Assembly: GCA_002862265.1 (NCBI GenBank) | Contig: PKCQ01000174.1 | Coordinates: 1-6,675, forward strand | Direction: 5' to 3' | From: Planctomycetaceae bacterium | GTDB taxonomy: Bacteria > Planctomycetota > Planctomycetia > Pirellulales > Pirellulaceae | Length of the DNA: 6,675 nt | Part shown: piece after piece, positions 1 to 5,620 of the stretch | Layout of the letters: every line of letters starts with the position of its first letter | Position numbering within the stretch: position 1 is the first letter of the stretch | The notes under the pieces: generated by a model | What the model was told of the DNA's origin: nothing | Database searches by the model: none | The model's input: the letters and a program-made list of their open reading frames with translations, nothing else | Position numbers and translations under genes: made by a program

Positions 1-2
1 AG

Positions 3-338
3 CCAGGAAGTGTTAGCGACGAGCCGCTTGCTGGATATGATTGGATGGCGACCGCCTGTGAACTGGCTGGTGCGAAGGCGCCGGATAATACTGACGGGAT
101 TTCATTCTTGCCCACTCTGCTTGGCAAAGAGCAGAAGAGTCACGACTATCTTTACTGGAGCTACGGCGAGAAGAAGGCGATTCGCCAAGGCAAATGGAAA
201 GCCGTTATTCCAGGCAAAGGAAAGTCGCTGGAGCTCTACGATCTCGATAAAGACATTGGAGAGCAAAATAATGTGTCGGAAGGTCATGCCGAGGTGGTTG
301 CCGCTCTCACGCAAGCAATGGAAGAAGCCACTAAATGA
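3..338 (+). CDS. Sulfatase (arylsulfatase family), C-terminal part only
   Basis: Partial gene whose 5' end lies outside the window; the frame is open from base 3 and stops at the TGA at 336-338. The roughly 110 visible residues match the C-terminal subdomain of secreted planctomycete sulfatases. They contain the DEPLAGYDWMATACELAGA helix, the DGISFLPTLLG segment, then HDYLYWSYGEKKAIRQGKWKA and the ELYDLDKDIGEQNNV strand pair that normally closes the fold. The family hydrolyses sulfate esters, often on marine polysaccharides, using a formylglycine made from a CxPxR or SxPxR motif. That catalytic site and any signal peptide lie upstream and cannot be checked. The next gene begins about 65 bases downstream on the same strand, but nothing suggests a shared function. 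Family assignment is firm; substrate is unknown. Confidence 0.93.
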   Translation, partial: PGSVSDEPLAGYDWMATACELAGAKAPDNTDGISFLPTLLGKEQKSHDYLYWSYGEKKAIRQGKWKAVIPGKGKSLELYDLDKDIGEQNNVSEGHAEVVAALTQAMEEATK

Positions 339-402
339 GGGAGGCTCGTAAACTCGCCAAGAGAATTCTGATATCGCTTCTCAGTTTTATGAAAGATAGT
401 TG

Positions 403-924
403 ATGTGTTTCGAACAACGTCCTGGTAATCATGAGTGCTTTGACTATCACCGAGACTATGTCGCCAAAGTGCCAGACGGAAACATTCTGGAAACACTAAC
501 AGCTCAGCTGGAGTCGATAACTGCCTACATTGGGGCGATTCCATCGAATCAGCTCGGCGTTGTGCATGCTCCCTACGGATGGTCAGTTCGTACTGTCATC
601 GAGCACTGCTGCGATGCGGAACGAGTTTTCGGGTATCGCGCCCTGCGTTTTGCAACGGGCGACCAAACGGATCTGCCTGGCTGGGACGAGAATCACTATG
701 CAAGTTGTGGATATGGTAAAGAGCTTGGGACTGCCGATCTGGCTGCAGAGTATCGAAATCTGCGGCAGTCGAATCTGAGTTTGCTGCGCCGCCTGAGGCC
801 CGAAGCGTTCGACGGCATTGGGCTCGCTGATGGCCGCAAAGTTTCTGTTCGCACGGTGACTTGGCTGATGGCCGGACACTGGATCCACCACCATGCGATT
901 CTAGAGAAACGTTTAGGGAGTTAG
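403..924 (+). CDS. DinB-family (DinB_2 superfamily) putative metal-dependent protein
   Basis: A 173-residue protein, the usual length for the DinB/YfiT four-helix-bundle superfamily. Residues about 20-45 carry the DYVAKVPDGNILETL opening common in this subgroup. YGWSVRTVIEHCCDAERVFGYRAL follows at about 58-81, and GHWIHHHAILEKRLG ends the protein. By family analogy the metal ligands would be His68 and the His159-x3-His163 pair in the last helix. Members include thiol-dependent transferases and DNA-damage-inducible proteins, but most, including this type, have no assigned reaction. It is probably cytoplasmic, as no signal peptide or membrane segment is seen. I chose the ATG at 403; a TTG at 400 would add one residue, and neither has a clear Shine-Dalgarno sequence. 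It stops at the TAG at 922-924. Fold assignment is strong, function open. Confidence 0.88.
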   Translation: MCFEQRPGNHECFDYHRDYVAKVPDGNILETLTAQLESITAYIGAIPSNQLGVVHAPYGWSVRTVIEHCCDAERVFGYRALRFATGDQTDLPGWDENHYASCGYGKELGTADLAAEYRNLRQSNLSLLRRLRPEAFDGIGLADGRKVSVRTVTWLMAGHWIHHHAILEKRLGS

Positions 925-1281
925 GCGCCGTTCGCTCCGTCGAACGTAGCGTCTTTCGCATAAAATCCTCGGTTGCACCTCGCCATAACTGCACTGCGCT
1001 CGTGAGCGGCCTACGAAGCAATCCGAGACTTACCAATCCGTAGTGCTGGCCGGAGCAGGGTTTAGCCTTTGAATAGTTGGCTTCGCAGCAGGTAAGAGCC
1101 TCTTCGGTACGGATGTTGTTTCATTCAGTCTGAGAGACTTAGATGAGCCGACGGGCGGATTAGCGTTATGCAGTCCCGGGCCTGAGGGGCTAGTTCACAT
1201 CAGCCGGCGCGGCGCTGGTTCTGCGAAGGGGCATTCCCTGGTATCCTGCGGCCAAACTTGACTCTAAGGGGGATTTGAGGA
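925..1281. other. Intergenic stretch without a recognisable gene
   Basis: These 357 bases contain only short frames without recognisable protein similarity on either strand. A 6-bp inverted repeat (CGTTCG at 929-934, CGAACG at 941-946, loop of six) begins a few bases after the DinB stop and could end that transcript, but it has no T-tract. The promoter of the downstream reductase should lie here, yet no convincing -35/-10 pair was found. Confidence 0.6.
1266..1273 (+). promoter_or_regulatory. Shine-Dalgarno sequence for the FMN reductase
   Basis: AAGGGGGA lies about eight bases before the ATG at 1282 and supports that start. It is among the clearer purine-rich ribosome binding sites in the window. 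Confidence 0.55.
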
Positions 1282-1836
1282 ATGCACATCGTTGTAGTTT
1301 GCGGAACCAATCGCGATGGCGCTTTGTCGCGGTTATTGACTCAAGAAGTAGCTGAGAGCTATCGACGGTTGGACTGTACAGTAGATCTGGTCGATATGGC
1401 GGAGCTACCACCAGAAACGCTGAGCGGATCCGCCTACCAAGAGCAACCGAAAGCGACTGCCGCACTCGTTGAGCGTTTCTTGAAGTCTGACGGGGCGGTC
1501 TTCGTCATTCCAGAATACAACGGCAGCTTCCCCGGCGTGTTGAAGCTCTTCGTCGACATGCTTCCGTATCCGGAAGGATTTGATAACCGTCCTTGTGCAT
1601 TCATCGGTTTGTCAGCTGGCCAGTTCCAAGGTCTACGAGCCGTGGAGCAGTTCCAGGGTGTTGCTGGATATCGGAATGCACACCTGTTCCCAAGGCGGCT
1701 TTTTATTGGCGACAGCTACTCGAAGTTCGTGGACGGCAAACTGGCAGACGATGAGCTCACGGATCGATTGCTGAAGCAAGCGGAAGGCTTTGCGAATTTT
1801 GTCAGGCAGATCGGCGAAAAAGCGAACGGTTGCTGA
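1282..1836 (+). CDS. NAD(P)H-dependent FMN reductase / flavodoxin-like oxidoreductase
   Basis: A 184-residue cytoplasmic protein of the NADPH-dependent FMN reductase family, which transfers electrons from NAD(P)H through bound FMN to flavin, quinone, azo or metal acceptors. The N-terminal strand and phosphate-binding loop are MHIVVVCGTNRDGALSRLL (residues 1-19), where family members usually read GSxRxxSxN. The signature PEYNGSFPGVLKLFVDML spans about 77-94 and contacts FMN and the dimer partner. The third flavin loop is FIGLSAGQFQGLRAVEQ (107-123). Length is normal for the family. The C-terminal helix DELTDRLLKQAEGFANFVRQI also matches the usual ending. The ATG at 1282 is supported by a purine-rich site upstream and starts directly at the first beta strand. 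The gene stands alone, so its physiological acceptor cannot be inferred. Confidence 0.92.
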   Translation: MHIVVVCGTNRDGALSRLLTQEVAESYRRLDCTVDLVDMAELPPETLSGSAYQEQPKATAALVERFLKSDGAVFVIPEYNGSFPGVLKLFVDMLPYPEGFDNRPCAFIGLSAGQFQGLRAVEQFQGVAGYRNAHLFPRRLFIGDSYSKFVDGKLADDELTDRLLKQAEGFANFVRQIGEKANGC

Positions 1837-1949
1837 GTTGCAGAGTGCCACCGGAGTTGAACCGAATCAGTCAGTCCTGGGAGTTTGGCCAAGCACGCGG
1901 TAGTTCTTGGTATTCGATCTTGCTGCCCCCCATTCGAGCCTGTTTTAGC

Positions 1950-1958
1950 TGGCATAAT
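1950..1958 (+). promoter_or_regulatory. Possible extended -10 promoter upstream of the DUF1800 remnant
   Basis: TGGCATAAT fits an extended -10 element (TG, one base, then a hexamer matching TATAAT at five of six positions). No good -35 hexamer sits 17 bases upstream, which extended -10 promoters can tolerate. It lies about 180 bases before the ATG at 2135. The surrounding spacer, 1837-2134, holds no recognisable gene. This is a motif match only. Confidence 0.28.
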
Positions 1959-2122
1959 TTGAAAAAGTTTGACTTCCGAGTAGGGTGCTTGAGTTTGAAC
2001 GAGTACATTTTGCAGTGTGCTATCGCTGCTCTATGTTCCTTTTCGCCCCGCGACGGGCATCTCTTTTCACACAACTGTCCGACTCTTCTCGTCTTTTTCT
2101 TCTTTGGTCTCGTTGGATCGTC

Positions 2123-2130
2123 AAAGGTGG
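2123..2130 (+). promoter_or_regulatory. Shine-Dalgarno sequence deciding the DUF1800 start
   Basis: AAAGGTGG lies four bases before the ATG at 2135. This favours 2135 over a possible in-frame start at 1985, and the protein from 2135 opens directly with a signal-peptide-like sequence. Confidence 0.6.
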
Positions 2131-2134
2131 CTTG

Positions 2135-2545
2135 ATGTTGCGCATATCCTTGGGGCTCCTAGCCCTCACTCTTTCGGTTGTCTTGGCCCTGTCGCTACGG
2201 GCAGGCACATTCGAAGTTGCAGATCGCAATGAACTCAATCGACTCATGGTTGAGCTCAGAGCACAGCAGTTTTTATCTCATGCGACCTTTGGTCCGACCG
2301 ATGCCGAGGTGCAAGCACTGTCGGATCGGATGATGCAGGTCGGAATTCGCCGAGCTGCATCGGAATGGATTGAGAATCAGTTCGCAACAGCACCAACCTT
2401 CCACCAGCCGCTGGCTGAGGCGATGGTAGCTGCAGATGGGTTTGATCAAACCCAAAGTGGAATCAACGTCACTCGCTATCGCTATCATGCTTGGTGGCAC
2501 AATGCGATCACCGCTGAGGATCAACCTCGCCATCACGCCTGATAG
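2135..2545 (+). pseudogene. N-terminal fragment of a secreted DUF1800 family protein
   Basis: The frame encodes 135 residues and stops at TGA (2540-2542) directly followed by TAG (2543-2545). Residues 1-23 (MLRISLGLLALTLSVVLALS then LRA) form a signal-peptide-like hydrophobic segment. LRAQQFLSHATFGPTDAEVQAL then matches the opening of DUF1800 proteins (typically FLxQATFGPT). SEWIENQFA and YHAWWHNAITAEDQPRH follow, corresponding to the WIDEQF and WW-x-x-x-LTAEDQLRQRVAFALSEI blocks. Intact members are several hundred residues long or more, so only roughly the first quarter or less is present. They are exported proteins of unknown biochemical role, often next to a DUF1501 gene, which is absent here. 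The retained ribosome binding site and signal peptide suggest recent truncation. Family assignment is good; whether a short product is made is unknown. Confidence 0.75.
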
Positions 2546-2878
2546 CTCGGCGAGCGCATTGGGCTGTTTGTAATCACGGCGACCGAAGCCTTGGATGGAG
2601 ACCTGCGGCTAGTCAGTGGGACCAATCGAGTCGAGTTAGTTCGTCCGTCGCTTGGAACCTTGGCGGACGGCTCGCACGTTTATTTTCTAGGAATGGTTGC
2701 TGGCGAGTCGCAGACAGTTGGTTCATTGACGCTGGAAGGCCATCAATTTGCATTCGGCTTGAACTACCGAGTTGACGGAATTCAGTTCTCTGAACAGCAA
2801 GGTGTTCTTGAGCCGGGCAGTTTCCTTGTGGTGCTAGGCGTAGGTGCAACCATCTTTCGACGTCGTCGCCATCGCTAA
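2546..2878 (+). pseudogene. C-terminal fragment with PEP-CTERM-like sorting tail, in frame with the DUF1800 fragment
   Basis: The same reading frame reopens immediately after the TGA-TAG pair and runs to the TAA at 2876-2878, about 110 codons. The first ATG is at 2591, without a convincing ribosome binding site. The body is rich in short beta-strand-like stretches (GTNRVELVRPSLGTLADG, YRVDGIQFSEQ). The end is a sorting signal: VLEPGS, a hydrophobic segment FLVVLGVGATIF, and the basic tail RRRRHR. Canonical PEP-CTERM signals read V-P-E-P before the membrane segment; here the first proline is replaced by leucine. Such tails are processed by exosortases at the cytoplasmic membrane. Without its own start it is best read as the 3' remnant of a larger exported protein, possibly the one whose 5' end lies just upstream. 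A short expressed protein starting at 2591 is the alternative. Confidence 0.6.
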
Positions 2879-3022
2879 GAGTTCTGGCAGATCCTTATAT
2901 CAGAACTCGTTTTCTCTGTTGTGGAACTCGTCAAGAGGTTCGGAATGGCCACCTTCCCTACGTGCAAGATGCCATGCCACTTTCTCACTCGGAATGGCCG
3001 TCGGAGAAGCCAATGCGGCTTT

Positions 3023-3751
3023 CTAACCCGTTGATGCGTCAGCGTCCTGGATAAACGTTTTCCAGCTCGCGTACTTTGGATCGTCAAGCGGAATTGACAT
3101 TGCGGGATTACTTCGCGGCTTCGCTGGCTTAGACAAGAGTTTCATGCCAGCTTGGGCCGGATTGCGGCCGCCTTTCTTGGAATTGCATGCCAAGCAGCAG
3201 CAGACGATGTTCTCCCACGTTGTCTTTCCACCGTGAGCTCGTGGAATCACGTGATCTAGACTGAGCTGGCTCATCGGCCGCTTTTGACCGCAGTACTGGC
3301 ATTTGTGATCGTCACGAGCAAAGACACTCTTGCGATTGAAACGCACAGAAGTCTTCGGCAACTTGTCGTAACGAGTTAAGCGGATGATACGAGGTACTTG
3401 AATCTCGAAACCAACTGCTTGCAGATAATCTTCTTCGGGCTGTTTTTCTAGTGCCAAAATTTGACTGACTTCGCACCATGCATCGAAGTCGTAATTCATG
3501 TAGGAGCCATCTTCGATCGATATGACCTCGGCACATTCACGATAGAGCAAGGTCATCGCGCGTCGCACGTTGACAACTCGAATGGCCATGTAAAATCGAT
3601 TGAGAACAAGAACTCTGCAGCCCAGCGAGGAACTTAAGGGAGAACCAGATTCTGAATCTTCGGACGAACCGACTCTCGAAGCGTCGTGGGATCGTCCACG
3701 ACGCTTTTTGGGGGTAGGACCACAAGTAGAATCCATAGTCGAACTGGGCAT
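3023..3751 (-). CDS. HNH endonuclease family protein with N-terminal extension
   Basis: A 242-residue protein. The domain core is CQYCGQKRPMSQLSLDHVIP (151-170), then HGGKTTWENIVCCCLACN (173-190) and KKGG. This gives a CxxC pair (151, 154) and a second pair (186, 189) for a structural zinc, with Asp166-His167, Asn181 and Asn190 as the HNH elements. Residues about 45-140 form the conserved domain that precedes HNH in this planctomycete-type family (CRVLVLNRFYMAIRVVNVRRA, YDFDAWCE, EIQVPRIIRL, SVRFNRKSVFARD). The family is widespread in chromosomes, and its nucleic-acid target is not established. Residues 1-42 are a Ser-, Arg- and Lys-rich, probably disordered extension. The start at 3751 has a good GAGAGG sequence four bases upstream of the intervening spacer; the Met at codon 6 has none, and Met55 would delete conserved sequence. 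It is divergent from the methyltransferase gene. Confidence 0.88.
   Translation of the reverse strand: MPSSTMDSTCGPTPKKRRGRSHDASRVGSSEDSESGSPLSSSLGCRVLVLNRFYMAIRVVNVRRAMTLLYRECAEVISIEDGSYMNYDFDAWCEVSQILALEKQPEEDYLQAVGFEIQVPRIIRLTRYDKLPKTSVRFNRKSVFARDDHKCQYCGQKRPMSQLSLDHVIPRAHGGKTTWENIVCCCLACNSKKGGRNPAQAGMKLLSKPAKPRSNPAMSIPLDDPKYASWKTFIQDADASTG
3679..3709 (+). terminator. Strong 11-bp hairpin with T-tract inside the HNH gene (terminator-like on + strand)
   Basis: AAGCGTCGTGG (3679-3689) and CCACGACGCTT (3696-3706) are perfect inverted repeats around a six-base loop, and TTTTT covers 3705-3709. Read on the plus strand this resembles an intrinsic terminator, although no plus-strand gene ends nearby (the last is the remnant at 2878). 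On the HNH mRNA the same stem falls on codons 16-25, about 45 bases into the coding region. The stem is seen directly; a terminating or regulatory role is inference. Confidence 0.35.
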
Positions 3752-3755
3752 AGCA

Positions 3756-3761
3756 CCTCTC
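3756..3761 (-). promoter_or_regulatory. Shine-Dalgarno sequence for the HNH gene
   Basis: On the minus strand GAGAGG, followed by TGCT, precedes the ATG at 3751. It supports the long N-terminal form of the protein over the start at codon 6. Confidence 0.55.
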
Positions 3762-3974
3762 GCCTAAAATCTCATCCTTGCGAAGCCAAAATGCCCAACG
3801 ACAATTATCATAGAGCTGCATGGCGATCTCATCATTGTAGACATTACCGAATTCAGAAACCACGTTGCAAAATGCTGAGCCTCCTTTTTGACCTTGTTTC
3901 CATTAACTTCGTGTTAAGCTTTTTCGGAGCGAGCACTACGAAAGCTGGTTTTTTGCCGTGGATTCCTGGTTTGG

Positions 3975-4007
3975 TTGGCTGAGACTTCTAGCGGTCTCAG
4001 CAGCCAA
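3975..4007 (+). repeat. Inverted repeat (hairpin) in the leader of the methyltransferase gene
   Basis: TTGGCTGAGAC (3975-3985) can pair with GTCTC (3994-3998) and AGCCAA (4002-4007), leaving three bases (AGC) bulged. Alternatively GCTGAGAC (3978-3985) pairs with GTCTCAGC (3994-4001) without a bulge. The loop is eight bases. There is no T-tract after it, so it is not a standard terminator. It lies about 35 bases before the ATG at 4041 and would be in the 5' leader if transcription starts upstream. Confidence 0.45.
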
Positions 4008-4040
4008 ATAGACGTTCTTTTCCCAGAATCGATTTTTCAC

Positions 4041-5420
4041 ATGCCACCCAACAAAGCGTACGGAAGCCGCGCCGCAATACGTCACCACGCAAAGTCGTAC
4101 TCACGCGGCGGAGGGCAAAGTCGACGAGGTGGCAAGAGAGCAAATGAAAGCGGCGGAAAACGACTGCCTGCTACGTTGCCGTTGGCTCTGGATGGCTCTG
4201 AGTCCCTGCCCGAAGTAGTAATCGGCAAATCGACTTCACATCCCAACATCTTTCGTAAACGCATTAAGAGTATCTCAGGCAAAGTCCAAGTCGGTAATTG
4301 GGTAAGCGTGGTTGTCGAGTCGGAGTCAGAGGAAAACGGTGAGCTAGAGAGAAAGCAGCTGGGGTTTGGTTGGTATAATCGTAAGTCTGAAATCGCTGTT
4401 CGAATGGTGCGGTGGTCGGCTGACATCCCAGATCAGGACTTCTGGAAAGCTCGTATGGAACGCGCTGTTAGTCTGCGTGTCAACGAATTGTTTTTGGACG
4501 AGCGCACCAATTGCTATCGACTGATTCACGCGGAGGCAGACGGCGCGCCCGGCCTCGTTGTCGATCGTTACGGAGATTGTCTCAGTGCGGAAGTTTTCAG
4601 CGCTGCTGTCGCGCCGCGCGTACCGCAGATTCTAGAGTTGCTTTCTGAGAGGCTGGGAACGAAGCACTGGCTGATTCAGCCTGGCCCGCACTTGCAGCCG
4701 CAAGAGGGGTTTGATTTTCGCGCAAGTAGCAGTGCTGAGCTTCCCAAGCAGATTCAAGTCCACGAAGGCGACGTTCGTTTCGAAGTCCGATTTGCAAACT
4801 CGCATAAAACGGGATTCTTTTGCGATCAGCGTGACAATCGAGAGAAGCTGACGCAATTCTGTGCTGGCAAATCCGTCCTGGATCTTTGTTGCTACACTGG
4901 CGGTTTTTCTGTGAGTGCAGCCAAGGCTGGAAAAGCAGCGGCGGTCACTGGAGTCGACTTGGATGCGGCACCGCTAGAGACGGCCAAACGCAATGCGCAA
5001 ATTAACCAAGTACAGGTGAAATACACCCAGGCCGACGCCTTCGCCTACATGCGCGATATGCTGCGTGGCGGAAAAGAGTTCGATGTGGTGGTGCTGGATC
5101 CGCCGAAACTCATTCGAAATCGTTCAGAGCTCGACGAGGGAACAAGGAAGCACTTTGATTTGAACCGACTCGCGATGCAGCTCGTTCGCCCTGGCGGGAT
5201 GCTGCTGACTTGCTCTTGCGCAGGCTTGCTGCAGACTCAAGATTTCACGCGTGTGGTCCGTGCAGCGGCAAGATCTGCTTTTCAGCCAACCGATTTCAAT
5301 CCCAATCCGACGCCACGGGATATGCAGATTCTGGCTCATTCAGGGGCTGCAGCCTGCCATCCAGTGTCGGCCAATTGTCCCGAGACTGAGTATTTGAAAG
5401 CGATGTGGCTACGTTTGTAA
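4041..5420 (+). CDS. Class I SAM-dependent rRNA methyltransferase, RlmI-like (PUA plus Rossmann domains)
   Basis: A 459-residue protein from the ATG at 4041. A PUA-like RNA-binding domain starts at about residue 58 (VVIGKSTSHPNIFRKRI at 59-75, LGFGWYNRKSEIAVRM near 107-122). A central domain contains RLIHAEADGAPGLVVDRYGD (160-179). The catalytic Rossmann domain carries KTGFFCDQRDNR (256-267), the SAM-binding motif VLDLCCYTGGFS (279-290), VVVLDPPKL (349-357) and LTCSCAGLL (389-397), whose cysteines suit an m5C mechanism. The ending PETEYLKAMWLRL is typical. E. coli RlmI makes m5C1962 in 23S rRNA; the same target here is inferred. The first 57 or so residues are an additional basic, Gly/Arg/Ser-rich extension not expected in RlmI. 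An upstream TTG at 3975 would add 22 residues but sits in a hairpin. Neither start has a clear ribosome binding site. Confidence 0.9.
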   Translation: MPPNKAYGSRAAIRHHAKSYSRGGGQSRRGGKRANESGGKRLPATLPLALDGSESLPEVVIGKSTSHPNIFRKRIKSISGKVQVGNWVSVVVESESEENGELERKQLGFGWYNRKSEIAVRMVRWSADIPDQDFWKARMERAVSLRVNELFLDERTNCYRLIHAEADGAPGLVVDRYGDCLSAEVFSAAVAPRVPQILELLSERLGTKHWLIQPGPHLQPQEGFDFRASSSAELPKQIQVHEGDVRFEVRFANSHKTGFFCDQRDNREKLTQFCAGKSVLDLCCYTGGFSVSAAKAGKAAAVTGVDLDAAPLETAKRNAQINQVQVKYTQADAFAYMRDMLRGGKEFDVVVLDPPKLIRNRSELDEGTRKHFDLNRLAMQLVRPGGMLLTCSCAGLLQTQDFTRVVRAAARSAFQPTDFNPNPTPRDMQILAHSGAAACHPVSANCPETEYLKAMWLRL

Positions 5421-5451
5421 GCTGAAACCGGCGCTGTTGTCCATTGTTGCC

Positions 5452-5480
5452 TTGACCAGTTCTCTTGCGGTACTGAAAAT
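5452..5480 (+). promoter_or_regulatory. Candidate sigma-70 promoter for trpB
   Basis: TTGACC (5452-5457) matches the -35 consensus at five of six positions and is followed after exactly 17 bases by GAAAAT (5475-5480), a four-of-six match to -10. It lies about 140 bases before the trpB start, in the spacer after the methyltransferase gene. This is a motif match without other support. Confidence 0.38.
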
Positions 5481-5491
5481 CCATTATTAGT

Positions 5492-5526
5492 GTCGTTTAA
5501 CGACCACCTCTTCTTTCGAACGACCA
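5492..5526 (+). repeat. Palindrome and repeated half-site downstream of the candidate trpB promoter
   Basis: GTCGTT-T-AACGAC (5492-5504) is a 13-bp palindrome with one central base. AACGACCA at 5499-5506 recurs at 5519-5526, exactly 20 bases later, about two helical turns. This arrangement just after a candidate -10 hexamer resembles a repressor operator with an extra half-site, but no regulator can be named. Confidence 0.35.
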
Positions 5527-5620
5527 GCTATCAGCGCCTTCTCACTTTGGTATTCTCTTCCGCCAGACCAGAGGCCGAAGCGTTAGAAGTAAGACACGAA
5601 CCCAGCTGCCAGAAATCGAT

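Larger units (their letters stand above)
3752..4040. other. Divergent intergenic region between HNH gene and rRNA methyltransferase
   Basis: These 289 bases must hold the promoters of both divergent genes. TTGACC at 3888-3893 is a fair -35 match, but the sequence 17-18 bases on (TGTTAA) is a poor -10. A small perfect inverted repeat, TTAAC-TTCGT-GTTAA, occupies 3903-3917 at that place. No recognisable protein is encoded here; the longest minus-strand frame runs out of phase over the HNH gene. Confidence 0.4.

Noticed and set aside
10..351. A 113-codon plus-strand frame over the sulfatase tail
   Set aside because: It is arginine-rich and out of phase with unmistakable sulfatase C-terminal motifs in the neighbouring frame.
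361..387. GAGAA/TTCTC inverted repeat followed by TTTT after the sulfatase gene
   Set aside because: Five base pairs around a 12-base loop is too weak to call a terminator.
929..946. Hairpin CGTTCG/CGAACG just after the DinB stop as a terminator
   Set aside because: The stem is only six base pairs and no T-run follows, so intrinsic termination cannot be supported.
596..1036. A 146-codon minus-strand frame antisense to the DinB gene
   Set aside because: It has no recognisable motif and covers conserved DinB codons on the other strand.
1985..2134. Possible upstream start extending the DUF1800 fragment by 50 codons
   Set aside because: The added residues are cysteine- and arginine-rich with no family match, whereas the ATG at 2135 has a good ribosome binding site and begins a signal peptide.
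2937..3003. CGGAATGGCC occurring twice, as a possible direct repeat
   Set aside because: The two 10-base copies share no flanking similarity and mark no gene boundary or target duplication; chance is sufficient.
3537..3863. A 108-codon minus-strand frame overlapping the HNH gene start
   Set aside because: No family motif is visible and most of it overlaps the HNH gene out of phase; its Trp/Phe/Arg-rich content looks like an out-of-phase reading.
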